Positions 26,559-34,936 of a stretch of DNA of 64,000 nt are shown piece after piece. Position 1 is the first letter of the stretch. Each line of letters opens with the position of its first letter. The notes below the pieces were generated by a model. It did not search any database. It was not told the DNA's origin and was given only the letters and a program-made list of their open reading frames with translations. This stretch comes from Hydrogenophaga sp. Root209 (GTDB lineage: Bacteria > Pseudomonadota > Gammaproteobacteria > Burkholderiales > Burkholderiaceae_C). The stretch covers positions 351,190-415,189 of the forward strand of contig NZ_LMIE01000022.1 of assembly GCF_001428625.1 (NCBI RefSeq), in the 5' to 3' direction. A program made the position numbers and the translations under genes.

Positions 26559-27458
26559 TCAGGTGTTGCGTTCGGCCGTGCGGCGAATCGCTTCGTTGAT
26601 CTCGGCGATCGATTGTTCGATCGCCGCGTCGTCCAGATCTTCCATGGTCGAGTCGGGCGTGCCCGACTGAATCGTGGAGGCGAACACGCCGTCCTCGATG
26701 TCCTCGGTGGACACGCGGGTGCTCTGGAACTCGTCGGCCGTTTCCCATTCCATGGCGAGCACGGTCACGTTGTCACAGCGCGGGCCGCCCCGCTTGAGAG
26801 CGAGCTCGACCAGTTCGGGCACCGCCTGCTCCAGCGGGCGCTTGGACAACTCGGAGGTGATCTCCTCGTCGGTCACCGTGCCCCACAAGCCGTCGGAGCA
26901 CAGCAGCACGCGGTCACCTTGGAGCAGCTGCACCGGCCCCGACAGATCGAACACCGGCTTGGCGGGTGAGCCCAGGCAGGTGAACAGGATGTTGCGGTTG
27001 ATGTGCTCGGTGGCCCGACCCAGATGGGCCTGCTGCTCCATGTAAGAGTGGTCACGCGTGCGCGTGAGCATTTCGCCATTGCGCACAACATACAGCCGCG
27101 AATCGCCGCAGTGCACCCAGTACACGTGGCCCCGCTCCATGACCGAGGCCACCAGCGTCGTGCGGGGTGTGTCGAGCATGCCCTTTTCAGCGGCGTAGCG
27201 AATGATCTGATGGTGCGCGGCCATCAGCGCACTGGAGAGGAACTCGGGGACTTCCCTCACCGTGGGATTGGCCGCCTTCTGAAAGTAGGCCGAGAAGGTC
27301 TGCAGGGCCAACTGAGCGGCCATGGCGCCTTCTGGATGGCCGCCCATGCCGTCGGCCAGAACGAAGAGGCCTGATTCGCGGGTATAGGCATAGCCCATGC
27401 GGTCTTCATTGCGCTCCCGCCCACCTTGGCGGCTGATCTGATAGACCGAAAATTTCAT
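26559..27458 (-). CDS. PP2C-type serine/threonine phosphatase
   Basis: A 299-residue protein phosphatase. The metal-binding motifs of the PPM family are visible: [14 protein letters not shown] (Asp), [49 protein letters not shown] and [12 protein letters not shown] (Asp-Asn). A C-terminal extension of about 55 residues is acidic and low-complexity. It overlaps the upstream protein kinase gene by 4 bp, so the two form an opposing kinase/phosphatase pair. Confidence 0.93.
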   Translation of the reverse strand: MKFSVYQISRQGGRERNEDRMGYAYTRESGLFVLADGMGGHPEGAMAAQLALQTFSAYFQKAANPTVREVPEFLSSALMAAHHQIIRYAAEKGMLDTPRTTLVASVMERGHVYWVHCGDSRLYVVRNGEMLTRTRDHSYMEQQAHLGRATEHINRNILFTCLGSPAKPVFDLSGPVQLLQGDRVLLCSDGLWGTVTDEEITSELSKRPLEQAVPELVELALKRGGPRCDNVTVLAMEWETADEFQSTRVSTEDIEDGVFASTIQSGTPDSTMEDLDDAAIEQSIAEINEAIRRTAERNT

Positions 27459-28462
27459 CGAAACTTGGTGCCGGCGTTGGTGGATTTGCGCATGACTTTC
27501 TTGTTGTCCGACACGATGTTGTCAAACTGCAGGCGCATCTTTTCGGCCACCGTGAGCTTGGTGTAACTGCGTTCAGTTTCGCGGCTGAGTTCTTTCTGCA
27601 GCGCAAACACCGATTGCGGACGCGACAAGGGATCCAGCGACATGCACCATTCGACCACTTCAATCAAGTTGTCGGAGTAGACGCCGCGCAGGCGGGACAA
27701 CGCCAACGACAGGCGGTCCTTTTCGAGCCGTTGCGGCGCATCGTTGGGTGGATAGCCTTGCATGCTGGCGTAGATGCAGGCGCCAATTGCGTAAATGTCG
27801 GTCCATGGGCCCATGCTGGAATCGCGCCGGTACATCTCAGGCGCGGCAAAGCCGGGCGTGTACATCGGGCGAATGAAGTTGCCCTCTTTGCTCAGCACCT
27901 CGCGCGCAGCGCCAAAATCGATAAGCACCGAGCGGTTGTCATCGGTCACGAAGATGTTGGCCGGCTTGATGTCCAGATGTAGCATCTTGTGCTGGTGCAC
28001 GATGCGCAGACCACGCAAGACCTCGTCGTACAGTGAACGGATGGTCGATTCGCGAAAGACCTTCTGCTTTTTCTGTTCGCGCGCCGTGATGATGAATTCC
28101 TGTAGCGACGCGCCTTCCAGGAAGTTCATGACCATGTACACGGTCTCGTTCTCGCGGAAAAAATTGAGCACGCTGACGACCGAGGCGTGAGAAATCTGGG
28201 CCAGCGCACGGCCTTCTTCAAAGAAACTTTTGAGACCCAGGCGGTAGAGCGAGAGCTTCTCGGGCTGCACCTGTGGCAGCAGTTCGCCGGGGCCGCGCGA
28301 GGCCAGTGACGAAGGGAGGTATTCCTTGACCGCGACCTGTTGGCCTTCGGTGTCGACAGCGAGGTAAACGACGCCAAAGCCACCCGCTGCCAGTTTGCGA
28401 ACAATGCGGTAACCACCAATCACGGTGTCCGGCGGGAGCGGTGCGGGTTTGACCTTTGACAT
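27455..28462 (-). CDS. Serine/threonine protein kinase
   Basis: A 335-residue soluble Hanks-type kinase from ATG 28462. The glycine loop is KLAAGGFGVVYLA, the ATP-binding Lys is in VAVKEYLPSSL, the catalytic loop HLDIKPANIFV has HLD in place of HRD, and the metal-binding motif is DFGAAR. APEMYRR and GPWTDIYAIGACIY follow. No membrane segment or sensor domain is seen. It is the first gene of the operon leading through PP2C, rph, rdgB and hemW, and is divergent from yicC. Targets are unknown. Confidence 0.93.
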   Translation of the reverse strand: MSKVKPAPLPPDTVIGGYRIVRKLAAGGFGVVYLAVDTEGQQVAVKEYLPSSLASRGPGELLPQVQPEKLSLYRLGLKSFFEEGRALAQISHASVVSVLNFFRENETVYMVMNFLEGASLQEFIITAREQKKQKVFRESTIRSLYDEVLRGLRIVHQHKMLHLDIKPANIFVTDDNRSVLIDFGAAREVLSKEGNFIRPMYTPGFAAPEMYRRDSSMGPWTDIYAIGACIYASMQGYPPNDAPQRLEKDRLSLALSRLRGVYSDNLIEVVEWCMSLDPLSRPQSVFALQKELSRETERSYTKLTVAEKMRLQFDNIVSDNKKVMRKSTNAGTKFR

Positions 28463-28522
28463 AATTCGGATGGTTTCCGGAACGCCTCGTTTTGGACCAC
28501 TCAACCTGACGGGCAAAGTGCA

Positions 28523-29455
28523 ATGGCAGTTTACAGCATGACCGGCTATGCAACGGCCCACCTGGGCGGGCCCGCAACGGCCGCGAACGCGGAGCCAGCG
28601 CGCGATCCCAAACCGGGTCTGGGCTTGGAGATCCGCTCGGTCAACAGTCGCTTTCTCGACCTCACCTTCAAGCTCCCCGACGACCTTCGCGGATCGGAAC
28701 CCGCACTGCGCGAGCTGCTGACCTCACGCCTGAAACGTGGCAAGGTCGAGGTTCGCGCCTGGATCGAAGGCCGCAGCGATGCCATGCCTCGCTCGCCCAG
28801 CGCCCTTGAACTCCAGAAGCTGGTTGGCCTGCAAGACAACGTGCGCGCCTGGCTGCCCACCGCCGGCCCCCTGTCGGTGGCCGAGGTGCTGCAGCTCACT
28901 TCTCGCCAGCAAGGCAACCCGGGCGAGCTCAACGAAGGCCTGCAGTCGTTGGCCGACACCGCCATCAACAACCTCATGGAAGCGCGCGAGCGCGAGGGCA
29001 AACGTCTGGCGGCCATGTTGCTGGACCGCCTGGGTCAATTGAGACAGTTGGCCAAGGATGCGCAACCCCTCATTCCCCAACTGGTGGCGCAGCAGCGCCA
29101 GCGCTTCATTGATCGCTGGAACGAGGCGCTGGCCGCCGGCGGACCATCGGCAACGGGCAATACGGTCACGTCCGACACGGCCAACGACCGCGCCCTGACC
29201 GAAGCCACTGCATTCGCCATCCGCATTGATGTGGCAGAAGAACTTACCCGGCTTGACTCGCACCTGACCGAGATTGAGCGGTTGATCAAAAAAGGTGCCG
29301 AGGTCGGCAAACGGCTGGATTTTCTGATTCAGGAGTTGCACCGCGAGGCCAACACCATGGGTTCGAAGTCGTCCAACCTCGAACTCACCCGGATTTCGGT
29401 GGACATGAAGGTGCTCATCGAACAGATGCGCGAGCAGGTCCAAAACATAGAGTGA
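28523..29455 (+). CDS. yicC: YicC-family endoribonuclease
   Basis: A 310-residue protein with the YicC N-terminal start [10 protein letters not shown] and [20 protein letters not shown]. The C-terminal DUF1732 part contains [40 protein letters not shown] and [20 protein letters not shown]. The E. coli member is an endoribonuclease acting on small RNAs. The protein is about 20 residues longer than usual because of an Ala-rich insertion after residue 12. It is directly followed by gmk. Confidence 0.93.
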   Translation: MAVYSMTGYATAHLGGPATAANAEPARDPKPGLGLEIRSVNSRFLDLTFKLPDDLRGSEPALRELLTSRLKRGKVEVRAWIEGRSDAMPRSPSALELQKLVGLQDNVRAWLPTAGPLSVAEVLQLTSRQQGNPGELNEGLQSLADTAINNLMEAREREGKRLAAMLLDRLGQLRQLAKDAQPLIPQLVAQQRQRFIDRWNEALAAGGPSATGNTVTSDTANDRALTEATAFAIRIDVAEELTRLDSHLTEIERLIKKGAEVGKRLDFLIQELHREANTMGSKSSNLELTRISVDMKVLIEQMREQVQNIE

Positions 29456-29457
29456 GC

Positions 29458-30078
29458 ATGGAATATCCTGGAAACCTGTTCGTCGTTGCAGCCCCCAGCG
29501 GGGCTGGAAAATCCAGCTTGGTGAAGGCCTTGATGGAACTCGACTCGCGCGTCGTGCCTTCCGTTTCGCACACCACCCGCGCACCACGCGGCCAGGAGCT
29601 GCACGGTCGCGAGTACTACTTTGTGAGCAAGGAAACCTTTGACCATATGGTCATCCAGGGTGCTTTCCTGGAATGGGCCATGGTCCACGGCAACCGCTAC
29701 GGCACTTCCAAGACCGCCATCGAACAACGCATGGCGCAAGGCGCCGATGTGGTGCTGGAGATCGACTTTCAGGGCGCGATCCAGGTCAAGCGCATCTTCC
29801 CCAACGCGGTGTTGGTCTTCATCCTGCCGCCCAGTTGGGAGGAACTGCGCTCCCGCCTTGAGCGCCGGGCGGAAGACTCTGCCGAGGTGATCGAGTTGCG
29901 GTTGCAGAACGCTGCCACCGAAATGACCCATGCCCGAGAGTTCGACTTCGTTATAATTAATGAGTTGTTCGAGCGGGCCCTGTTTGATCTCAAGGCCATC
30001 GTCCATGCACAGCGGCTCAAGTTCGCCGCCCAGCGTATCGCCCGCGGCGATACCTTCAAAGCGCTCAACATCCTCTGA
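29458..30078 (+). CDS. gmk: Guanylate kinase
   Basis: A 206-residue enzyme phosphorylating GMP to GDP. The P-loop is [36 protein letters not shown] is the GMP-binding signature. [16 protein letters not shown] and [16 protein letters not shown] also fit. ATG 29458 is preferred; a GTG at 29452 overlapping the yicC stop is possible. The set yicC-gmk-rpoZ-spoT is common in betaproteobacteria. Confidence 0.96.
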   Translation: MEYPGNLFVVAAPSGAGKSSLVKALMELDSRVVPSVSHTTRAPRGQELHGREYYFVSKETFDHMVIQGAFLEWAMVHGNRYGTSKTAIEQRMAQGADVVLEIDFQGAIQVKRIFPNAVLVFILPPSWEELRSRLERRAEDSAEVIELRLQNAATEMTHAREFDFVIINELFERALFDLKAIVHAQRLKFAAQRIARGDTFKALNIL

Positions 30079-30106
30079 CCCCAAGCCCGTTTACTGGAGC
30101 CCGCCC

Positions 30107-30310
30107 ATGGCACGCATCACCGTCGAAGATTGTCTGGAAAAGATCCCCAACCGCTTTCAGCTCGTGCTGGCCGCAACCTACCGCGCCCGCATGTTGAGCC
30201 AGGGTCATGCTCCCAAGATCGAAAGCAAGAACAAGCCCGGCGTGACCGCGCTGCGCGAAATTGCCGAAGGCAAGATCGGTCTGGAAATGCTCAAGAAGGT
30301 GCCGCTCTGA
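30107..30310 (+). CDS. rpoZ: RNA polymerase subunit omega
   Basis: A 67-residue protein from ATG 30107, with TGGAG 8 bp upstream. It begins [40 protein letters not shown] is also typical. Omega helps RNA polymerase assemble and takes part in binding ppGpp, which fits its place directly before spoT. A terminator follows. Confidence 0.96.
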   Translation: MARITVEDCLEKIPNRFQLVLAATYRARMLSQGHAPKIESKNKPGVTALREIAEGKIGLEMLKKVPL

Positions 30311-30329
30311 CCTGAGGCCCCGTCTCCTC

Positions 30330-30359
30330 AAAAAAACGCCGCATTGCGGTGTTTTTTTT
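30330..30359 (+). terminator. Rho-independent terminator after rpoZ
   Basis: An inverted repeat, AACGCCGCA and TGCGGTGTT with TT between, flanked by an A run before and eight T after. It lies 20 bp after the rpoZ stop and about 100 bp before spoT, so spoT may also need its own promoter. Confidence 0.8.
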
Positions 30360-30456
30360 CGCCTGAACACCGTTCCGTCATCACGCTATCACTGCCATTG
30401 GTGAGGCAGAGATCAGTCCCTCTGCAGTGGACGTCATCTCACGCTAAAGTACCGGG

Positions 30457-32715
30457 ATGATCACCACGGCCGACAGCGGCTCATTCTTCTCTGCGGACGA
30501 CCAGGCGCACCCAGCAGCAAGCGCGGCCGCAGCCAGCTTCGCCGGTTTGCTCGCGAAACTGGATTATCTGAGCCCTGGCGACATCGAGAGCATCCGGCAA
30601 GCCTACCGTTTTGCAGACGAGGCGCACCTTGGGCAGTTGCGCAAGAACGGCGATCCCTACATCACCCACCCGATTGCGGTGGCGGCCCAATGCGCCGAAT
30701 GGAAGCTTGACGCACAGGCGCTCATGTCGGCCTTGATGCACGACGCCATCGAAGACTGCGGCGTGACCAAGGAAGAACTGGTAGAGCGCTTTGGAGCACC
30801 GGTAGCCGATCTGGTGGACGGGCTCACCAAGCTGGAGAAGCTGGAGTTCGACACCCGCGAACAAAATCAGGCCGAGTCGTTTCGCAAGATGCTTCTGGCC
30901 ATGGCCAAGGACGTGCGTGTCATCCTGATCAAGTTGGCCGACCGCACACACAACATGCGCACCATGGGCGACATGCCCCGAAGCAAGTGGCAGCGCATCA
31001 GCAGCGAGACGTTGGAGATATACGCCCCGATCGCGCATCGGTTGGGCCTGAACTTCACCTACCGCGAACTGCAGGATCTGGCATTTCGCTTCCTGCACCC
31101 CTGGCGTTACGAGGTGCTGTCCAAGGCGCTCAACAAATCGCGCAACCGCCGCCGCGACCTGATCTCTCGCGTGCAGAAAGAGGTGGAAAACGTGTTTGCC
31201 CGACAGGGCATGAGCGTGCGCATCATGGGCCGTGAGAAAACACTCTACTCGGTCTATCGCAAGATGGACAACAAGCACCTGTCGTTCTCACAGGTGACCG
31301 ACGTTTATGGTTTCCGCATCGTCGTACCGGAGTTGACCGACTGCTACACCGGGCTCGGTGTGCTGCATCAGCTCTACAAGCCGCTGCCGGGCAAGTTCCG
31401 CGACTATGTGGCGATTCCAAAGGTCAATGGTTATCAGTCTCTGCACACGACGCTGATCGGCCCTTTTGGCACCAACATCGAATTTCAGCTGCGCACGCAC
31501 GCCATGGACGTGGTGGCCGAATCCGGCGTGGCCGCGCACTGGTTGTACAAGGCCAGTGAACCGGGCAGCGACATGTCGCAACGCCTGGGCACGCAGTGGC
31601 TGCAGTCGCTGCTGGACATCCAGCAGGAAACCCACGACGCGGGCGAGTTCTGGGACCACATCAAGATCGACCTGTTTCCGGACGCAGTCTATGTGTTCAC
31701 GCCCAAGAGCAAGATCATGGCGTTGCCCCGTGGCGCCACGGTGATGGACTTTGCCTACGCGATCCACAGCGACGTGGGCAACCACACCGTGTCGGCGCGC
31801 ATCAATGGCGAGCAGCGCCCGCTGCGTACCGAGCTGGCTAACGGTGATGTGGTCGAGGTCATCACCGCGGAGAGCGCCGAACCCAATCCGACTTGGCTGT
31901 CTTTCGTGAAAACCGGACGGGCGCGCTCCAAGATCCGCCACCACCTCAAGACCGTGGCCCAGGAGAAATCGCACGAACTGGGGGAGCGCATGCTGAGCCA
32001 GGCGTTGAGATCAGAGGGCATTGCGGCCCTGCCGGCTGAAGACGGCGAGTACCAAAGCACCTGGGAAAAACTGCTCCGGTTCACCGGCAACAAGACGCGC
32101 AACGAATTGCTCTCCGACATCGGCATGGGCAAACGCATCGCCAGCATGGTGGGCAAGAAGCTCGCGGTGCTGTTGTCCGAAATGGGGCTCAAGCCCGATG
32201 CATTGCTGATCAGCACCGAGCGCTACGCCAGTGGCCGCGACGAATCGGCTTCCCAGGGTGTTGTGACGCTCGACGGCAGCGAAGGCCTGTCGGTGCAATA
32301 TGCCCCCTGTTGCAAACCCATCCCGGGCGATCGCATTGTGGGCTACCTGGGTCGCGGTGAGGGCTTGGTGGTGCATGCGGAGGAATGCCCAACCGGCAAG
32401 CGTCTTCTGTTGCGCGACAGCGAGCGTTTCCTGGAAGTGGAATGGGCCGATGAGCCCGTTCGCTCGTTCGAGACCACGGTGGTGGTGACCGTCATGAACG
32501 GCAAGGGCGTTCTGGCACGCGTGGCATCCAGCATCGCGGCGGCCGAAGCCGACATCACCCACGTGGACATGGGCGACGAACCCGCTCAGACCGCGACCGA
32601 CATCCGCTTCTCGGTCTCGGTGCGTGACCGTCAACACCTGGCCGATGTGTTGCGCAGCCTCAAGCGCACGACGTCGGTGATCAAGGCGCAGCGCTTCAAG
32701 CCCGTCAAGGCTTGA
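30457..32715 (+). CDS. spoT: Bifunctional (p)ppGpp synthetase/hydrolase
   Basis: A 752-residue RelA/SpoT homologue. The hydrolase domain keeps its catalytic HDAIED at residues 95-100. The synthetase domain has GREKTLYSVYRKM and GKFRDYVAIPKVNGYQSLHT. A TGS domain (VYVFTPKSKIMALPRGATVM) and a C-terminal ACT domain (VTVMNGKGVLARVASSIAAA) follow. Both catalytic domains look complete. It controls the stringent response. Its stop codon directly abuts the stop of the convergent greB gene. Confidence 0.95.
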   Translation: MITTADSGSFFSADDQAHPAASAAAASFAGLLAKLDYLSPGDIESIRQAYRFADEAHLGQLRKNGDPYITHPIAVAAQCAEWKLDAQALMSALMHDAIEDCGVTKEELVERFGAPVADLVDGLTKLEKLEFDTREQNQAESFRKMLLAMAKDVRVILIKLADRTHNMRTMGDMPRSKWQRISSETLEIYAPIAHRLGLNFTYRELQDLAFRFLHPWRYEVLSKALNKSRNRRRDLISRVQKEVENVFARQGMSVRIMGREKTLYSVYRKMDNKHLSFSQVTDVYGFRIVVPELTDCYTGLGVLHQLYKPLPGKFRDYVAIPKVNGYQSLHTTLIGPFGTNIEFQLRTHAMDVVAESGVAAHWLYKASEPGSDMSQRLGTQWLQSLLDIQQETHDAGEFWDHIKIDLFPDAVYVFTPKSKIMALPRGATVMDFAYAIHSDVGNHTVSARINGEQRPLRTELANGDVVEVITAESAEPNPTWLSFVKTGRARSKIRHHLKTVAQEKSHELGERMLSQALRSEGIAALPAEDGEYQSTWEKLLRFTGNKTRNELLSDIGMGKRIASMVGKKLAVLLSEMGLKPDALLISTERYASGRDESASQGVVTLDGSEGLSVQYAPCCKPIPGDRIVGYLGRGEGLVVHAEECPTGKRLLLRDSERFLEVEWADEPVRSFETTVVVTVMNGKGVLARVASSIAAAEADITHVDMGDEPAQTATDIRFSVSVRDRQHLADVLRSLKRTTSVIKAQRFKPVKA

Positions 32716-33279
32716 TCAGCCGCCGTTGGCGGGCGCTGGGTAACTCACGGCCAGGACTTCGAGTTCTTGAGTGCCACCGGGCACCACCAGGCGCACCACA
32801 TCGCCAACTTTCGCCTTGAGCAGCGCGCGTGCCACTGGCGACACCCAGCTGATCTGTCCTTGTGCGCTGTCAGCCTCATCCACACCGAGTATGGTGACGG
32901 TGGTCTCTATACCCGTGTCGTCGGCGTAGGTCACTGTGACTCCAAAGAAGACCTGGTCGCCGCCGTGATGCAGCGATGCATCGACTACCTCGGCTATTTC
33001 GAGCCGGCGCGTTAAAAACCGGATGCGCCGATCGATCTCGCGCAGGCGCTTCTTGCCGTACAGGTAATCACCGTTTTCCGATCGGTCGCCGTTGCTGGCG
33101 GCCCAGTGAACAATCTCGACGATCTTGGGACGCTCGTCGTCGATCAGCGCAAACAACTCGCTGCGCAGGCGGTCGTAGCCCGCCCGGGTGATGTAGTTCT
33201 TGCCACCGGGCACCGGTGCCGCTGGCGGAAGATCGTCATCCTCGTCCTGGTCGGACTCCTTGGTAAAAGCCTTGCTCAT
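32716..33279 (-). CDS. greB: Transcript cleavage factor GreB
   Basis: A 187-residue protein. After an acidic leader of about 25 residues comes GKNYITRAGYDRLRSELFAL, the start of the coiled coil. AASNGDRSENGDYLYGKKRL holds the acidic tip residues that reach the polymerase active site. The C-terminal FKBP-like domain ends GTQELEVLAVSYP. GreB rescues backtracked RNA polymerase. GAAGGG lies upstream of ATG 33279. It is the last core gene before the tRNA-Arg fragment. Confidence 0.93.
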   Translation of the reverse strand: MSKAFTKESDQDEDDDLPPAAPVPGGKNYITRAGYDRLRSELFALIDDERPKIVEIVHWAASNGDRSENGDYLYGKKRLREIDRRIRFLTRRLEIAEVVDASLHHGGDQVFFGVTVTYADDTGIETTVTILGVDEADSAQGQISWVSPVARALLKAKVGDVVRLVVPGGTQELEVLAVSYPAPANGG

Positions 33280-33322
33280 GGTGACCCTTCGCCGCCGGCA
33301 TGCGTTCTCAGCGGCAGAAATG

Positions 33323-33355
33323 AAAAAACCCGCAGCTTGTGGCTGCGGGTTTTTT
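33323..33355 (-). terminator. Terminator of the interrupted tRNA-Arg gene
   Basis: AAAAAACCCGCAGC, a short loop, then GCTGCGGGTTTTTT forms a stem with A and T runs on both sides, so it can work in both directions. On the minus strand it follows the CCA end of the tRNA-Arg fragment by 3 bp. It is therefore the original terminator of that tRNA gene. Confidence 0.85.
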
Positions 33356-33358
33356 GTT

Positions 33359-33404
33359 TGGTGCGGCTGGCAGGAATTGAACCCACGACCCCTTGGTTCG
33401 TAGC
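33359..33404 (-). other. 3' 46 nt of tRNA-Arg(ACG): attachment-site remnant at an island junction
   Basis: The minus strand reads, from the anticodon loop on, GCTACGAACCAAGG, then GTCGTGGGTTCAATTCC, then TGCCAGCCGCACCA. This is the 3' half of a tRNA-Arg(ACG), including the T-loop TTCAATT, acceptor strand, discriminator A and CCA. The 5' half (D arm and the other acceptor strand) is absent; beyond 33404 the sequence no longer matches a tRNA. Integrases of islands and phages recombine in such 3' ends and leave a partial copy at one border. The intact tRNA should lie at the far end of the element, outside the window. Confidence 0.8.
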
Positions 33405-34013
33405 TACCAGTTCATCTGTAAGTTGTTGATCTATATAGGATATTTGATCACTCATTGTACCAAAACTACCCTGTTTAGACATGTATTTCACAGCCCAGTC
33501 CCGCAAAAGTCCCGCAGAGAAATTTCCCGCGAGATCACATTGATCAGTGTCTGCATCCGTGGCGCAAACGTTTTCTCGAGCGTGGGCACGCGCCCGGCGG
33601 GTGATGTGAAGCGACAAATATTCGCTCACTCCTTCGGACCTGTCAGGGAAATTGGTCACGATAACTATCTTCTTATCGGCACTAATTTATATCAGAGAGC
33701 AGGGCGATGCCAACGAAAAGTACGAGAGTCTCCCGGGGCGTCCAAGTCGATGACGTTTGGGCCGCGGCCGACGGCGTGCTTGCCCAACGCAAGCGGCCCA
33801 CGATCGAGCGCGTGCGCACGCACCTCGGTCGCGGATCCGCGCCGGCGCCGCCACCTTGAAGACTTCACCATTCACGTGCCGCAAGGTCGGTCAGAGCCCC
33901 TTTCTGCGCGAGTTGATCATTCCCTTTGGACGATCTGGATACGTCGTGTTGAGTTCCACTGATCTCTGCCGCTCTACGGGGGTCAGTTTTCAACGGAAGC
34001 CAACAGGCGGGCT
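33405..34013. other. Island border region without an intact gene
   Basis: This AT-richer stretch contains two 9-bp direct repeats AGTCCCGCA (33497-33505 and 33508-33516), 11 bp apart, which could be arm-type integrase binding sites. A truncated KfrA-type frame follows (33707-33859). Nothing else recognisable is present up to the end of the IclR gene at 34014. Confidence 0.5.
33707..33859 (+). pseudogene. Truncated KfrA-type DNA-binding protein (plasmid/ICE remnant)
   Basis: A 50-codon frame from ATG 33707 (AGAGAGCAGGG upstream) encodes VQVDDVWAAADGVLA followed by RPTIERVRTHLGRGS. This is the start of the KfrA N-terminal helix-turn-helix domain found in plasmid partition-associated and ICE proteins. 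Right after GRGS, where family members continue PNTV, the frame becomes Pro/Ala-rich and stops. The long alpha-helical tail of KfrA is missing. It is best read as a relic of a plasmid or conjugative element. Confidence 0.6.
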
Positions 34014-34784
34014 CTACAACTGCAGTGCAAACGTCCTTCGTGCCACTTCAAGTTCTGGCATCAACTTGTTCACGACATCGTCGCGTGACATGCGCGAAGT
34101 GGCCACGGAAAGACTCATAGCCCCCAGCAACTCACCCTTTCCATTGCGCACCGGCACGGCAATGGAACGCAAGCCAATTTCCAGCTCTTCGTCACTCATC
34201 GAATAACCGCACTCGCGCGCAGCCTGCACCTCCTTCATCAGTGCCGCCACGTCAGTCTTTGTTTTCGGCGTAATCGCCTGGCGACTCATTCGCTGAAGGC
34301 GGAATTCAACCTCCTCGTCTGACATACCCGCGAGAAGCACTCGCCCGGTTGCAGAACAATAGGCGGGCAATCGCGCGCCGATACCGAGTCCGAAAGACAA
34401 GCTGCGCCGCTGAGTTGAGCGTGCAACGAAAACGACAAACTGCGAGTCCAGCACCGCCAGCGACGCGGACTCGCGCGTGCGCTCACTAGTGATCTCCAGG
34501 ATGGGCTGCGCCACCTTGGTCAGGGGCGTAGAGTTCACGTAGGCGTGCACCAGCCGCAAGGTGCGCGGCTCGAGAAAAAAATGCCGCCCCGATGCTCGCG
34601 CGTAGCCTAGCTTGACGAGGGTAAGCAGGGCGCGGCGAGTCGAGGCCTTGCTGTGGCCTGTGATATCGGCCGCTTCGGTCAGCGTCAGAGGCGAATTGCT
34701 GACGCCGAAGGCCTCGATCAGGAGTAGGCCCTTCTCCAGACCCATGACGTATTCCTTGTCAACTGCACGCGCTTCATCGTCCAT
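34014..34784 (-). CDS. IclR-family regulator of the terephthalate-like module
   Basis: A 256-residue protein from ATG 34784 (an upstream start at 34796 is possible). The N-terminal winged helix is LTEAADITGHSKASTRRALL (about residues 30-60). The effector domain contains IGARLPAYCSATGRVLLAGM and SIAVPVRNGKGELLGAMSLS, as in the PcaR/PobR/TphR-type group. It is divergent from tphA2, and two TTCG-N5-CGAA palindromes lie between them. By position it corresponds to TphR, the terephthalate-responsive IclR regulator of Comamonas tph clusters. Confidence 0.88.
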   Translation of the reverse strand: MDDEARAVDKEYVMGLEKGLLLIEAFGVSNSPLTLTEAADITGHSKASTRRALLTLVKLGYARASGRHFFLEPRTLRLVHAYVNSTPLTKVAQPILEITSERTRESASLAVLDSQFVVFVARSTQRRSLSFGLGIGARLPAYCSATGRVLLAGMSDEEVEFRLQRMSRQAITPKTKTDVAALMKEVQAARECGYSMSDEELEIGLRSIAVPVRNGKGELLGAMSLSVATSRMSRDDVVNKLMPELEVARRTFALQL

Positions 34785-34811
34785 TTGCGGCCCCACTCGA
34801 AGTTGAATAAG

Positions 34812-34824
34812 TTCGGTATTCGAA
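34812..34824. promoter_or_regulatory. IclR-type operator 1
   Basis: TTCGGTATTCGAA is a TTCG-N5-CGAA palindrome 18 bp upstream of the -35 element of the tphA2 promoter and 27 bp from the divergent IclR start. A near-identical copy lies at 34895-34907. Palindromes of this sort are known operators for IclR-family regulators of aromatic catabolism. Confidence 0.65.
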
Positions 34825-34841
34825 CATTTTGCCGGATTTTG

Positions 34842-34870
34842 TTGACCTTCATCAACTCAAAAAATACAGT
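34842..34870 (+). promoter_or_regulatory. Sigma-70-type promoter for tphA2
   Basis: TTGACC, 17 bp, TACAGT. It lies between the two IclR-type palindromes and 67 bp before the tphA2 start. This is the best match in the 152-bp region. Confidence 0.5.
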
Positions 34871-34894
34871 CGCGGTTCACCAAACGGTCAAAAG

Positions 34895-34907
34895 TTCGGT
34901 ATCCGAA
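34895..34907. promoter_or_regulatory. IclR-type operator 2
   Basis: TTCGGTATCCGAA repeats operator 1 with one base changed in the spacer. It lies about 25 bp downstream of the -10 element, where bound regulator would block transcription. Confidence 0.6.
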
Positions 34908-34936
34908 TTCTTCCAAGGCAAGAACCCCACTGCATC

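Noticed and set aside
33276-33659. Minus-strand frame of 127 codons that might be an integrase C-terminus at the island end
   Set aside because: Part of it is simply the tRNA fragment and terminator read as protein, and the remainder lacks the RxxR and Tyr motifs of tyrosine recombinases.
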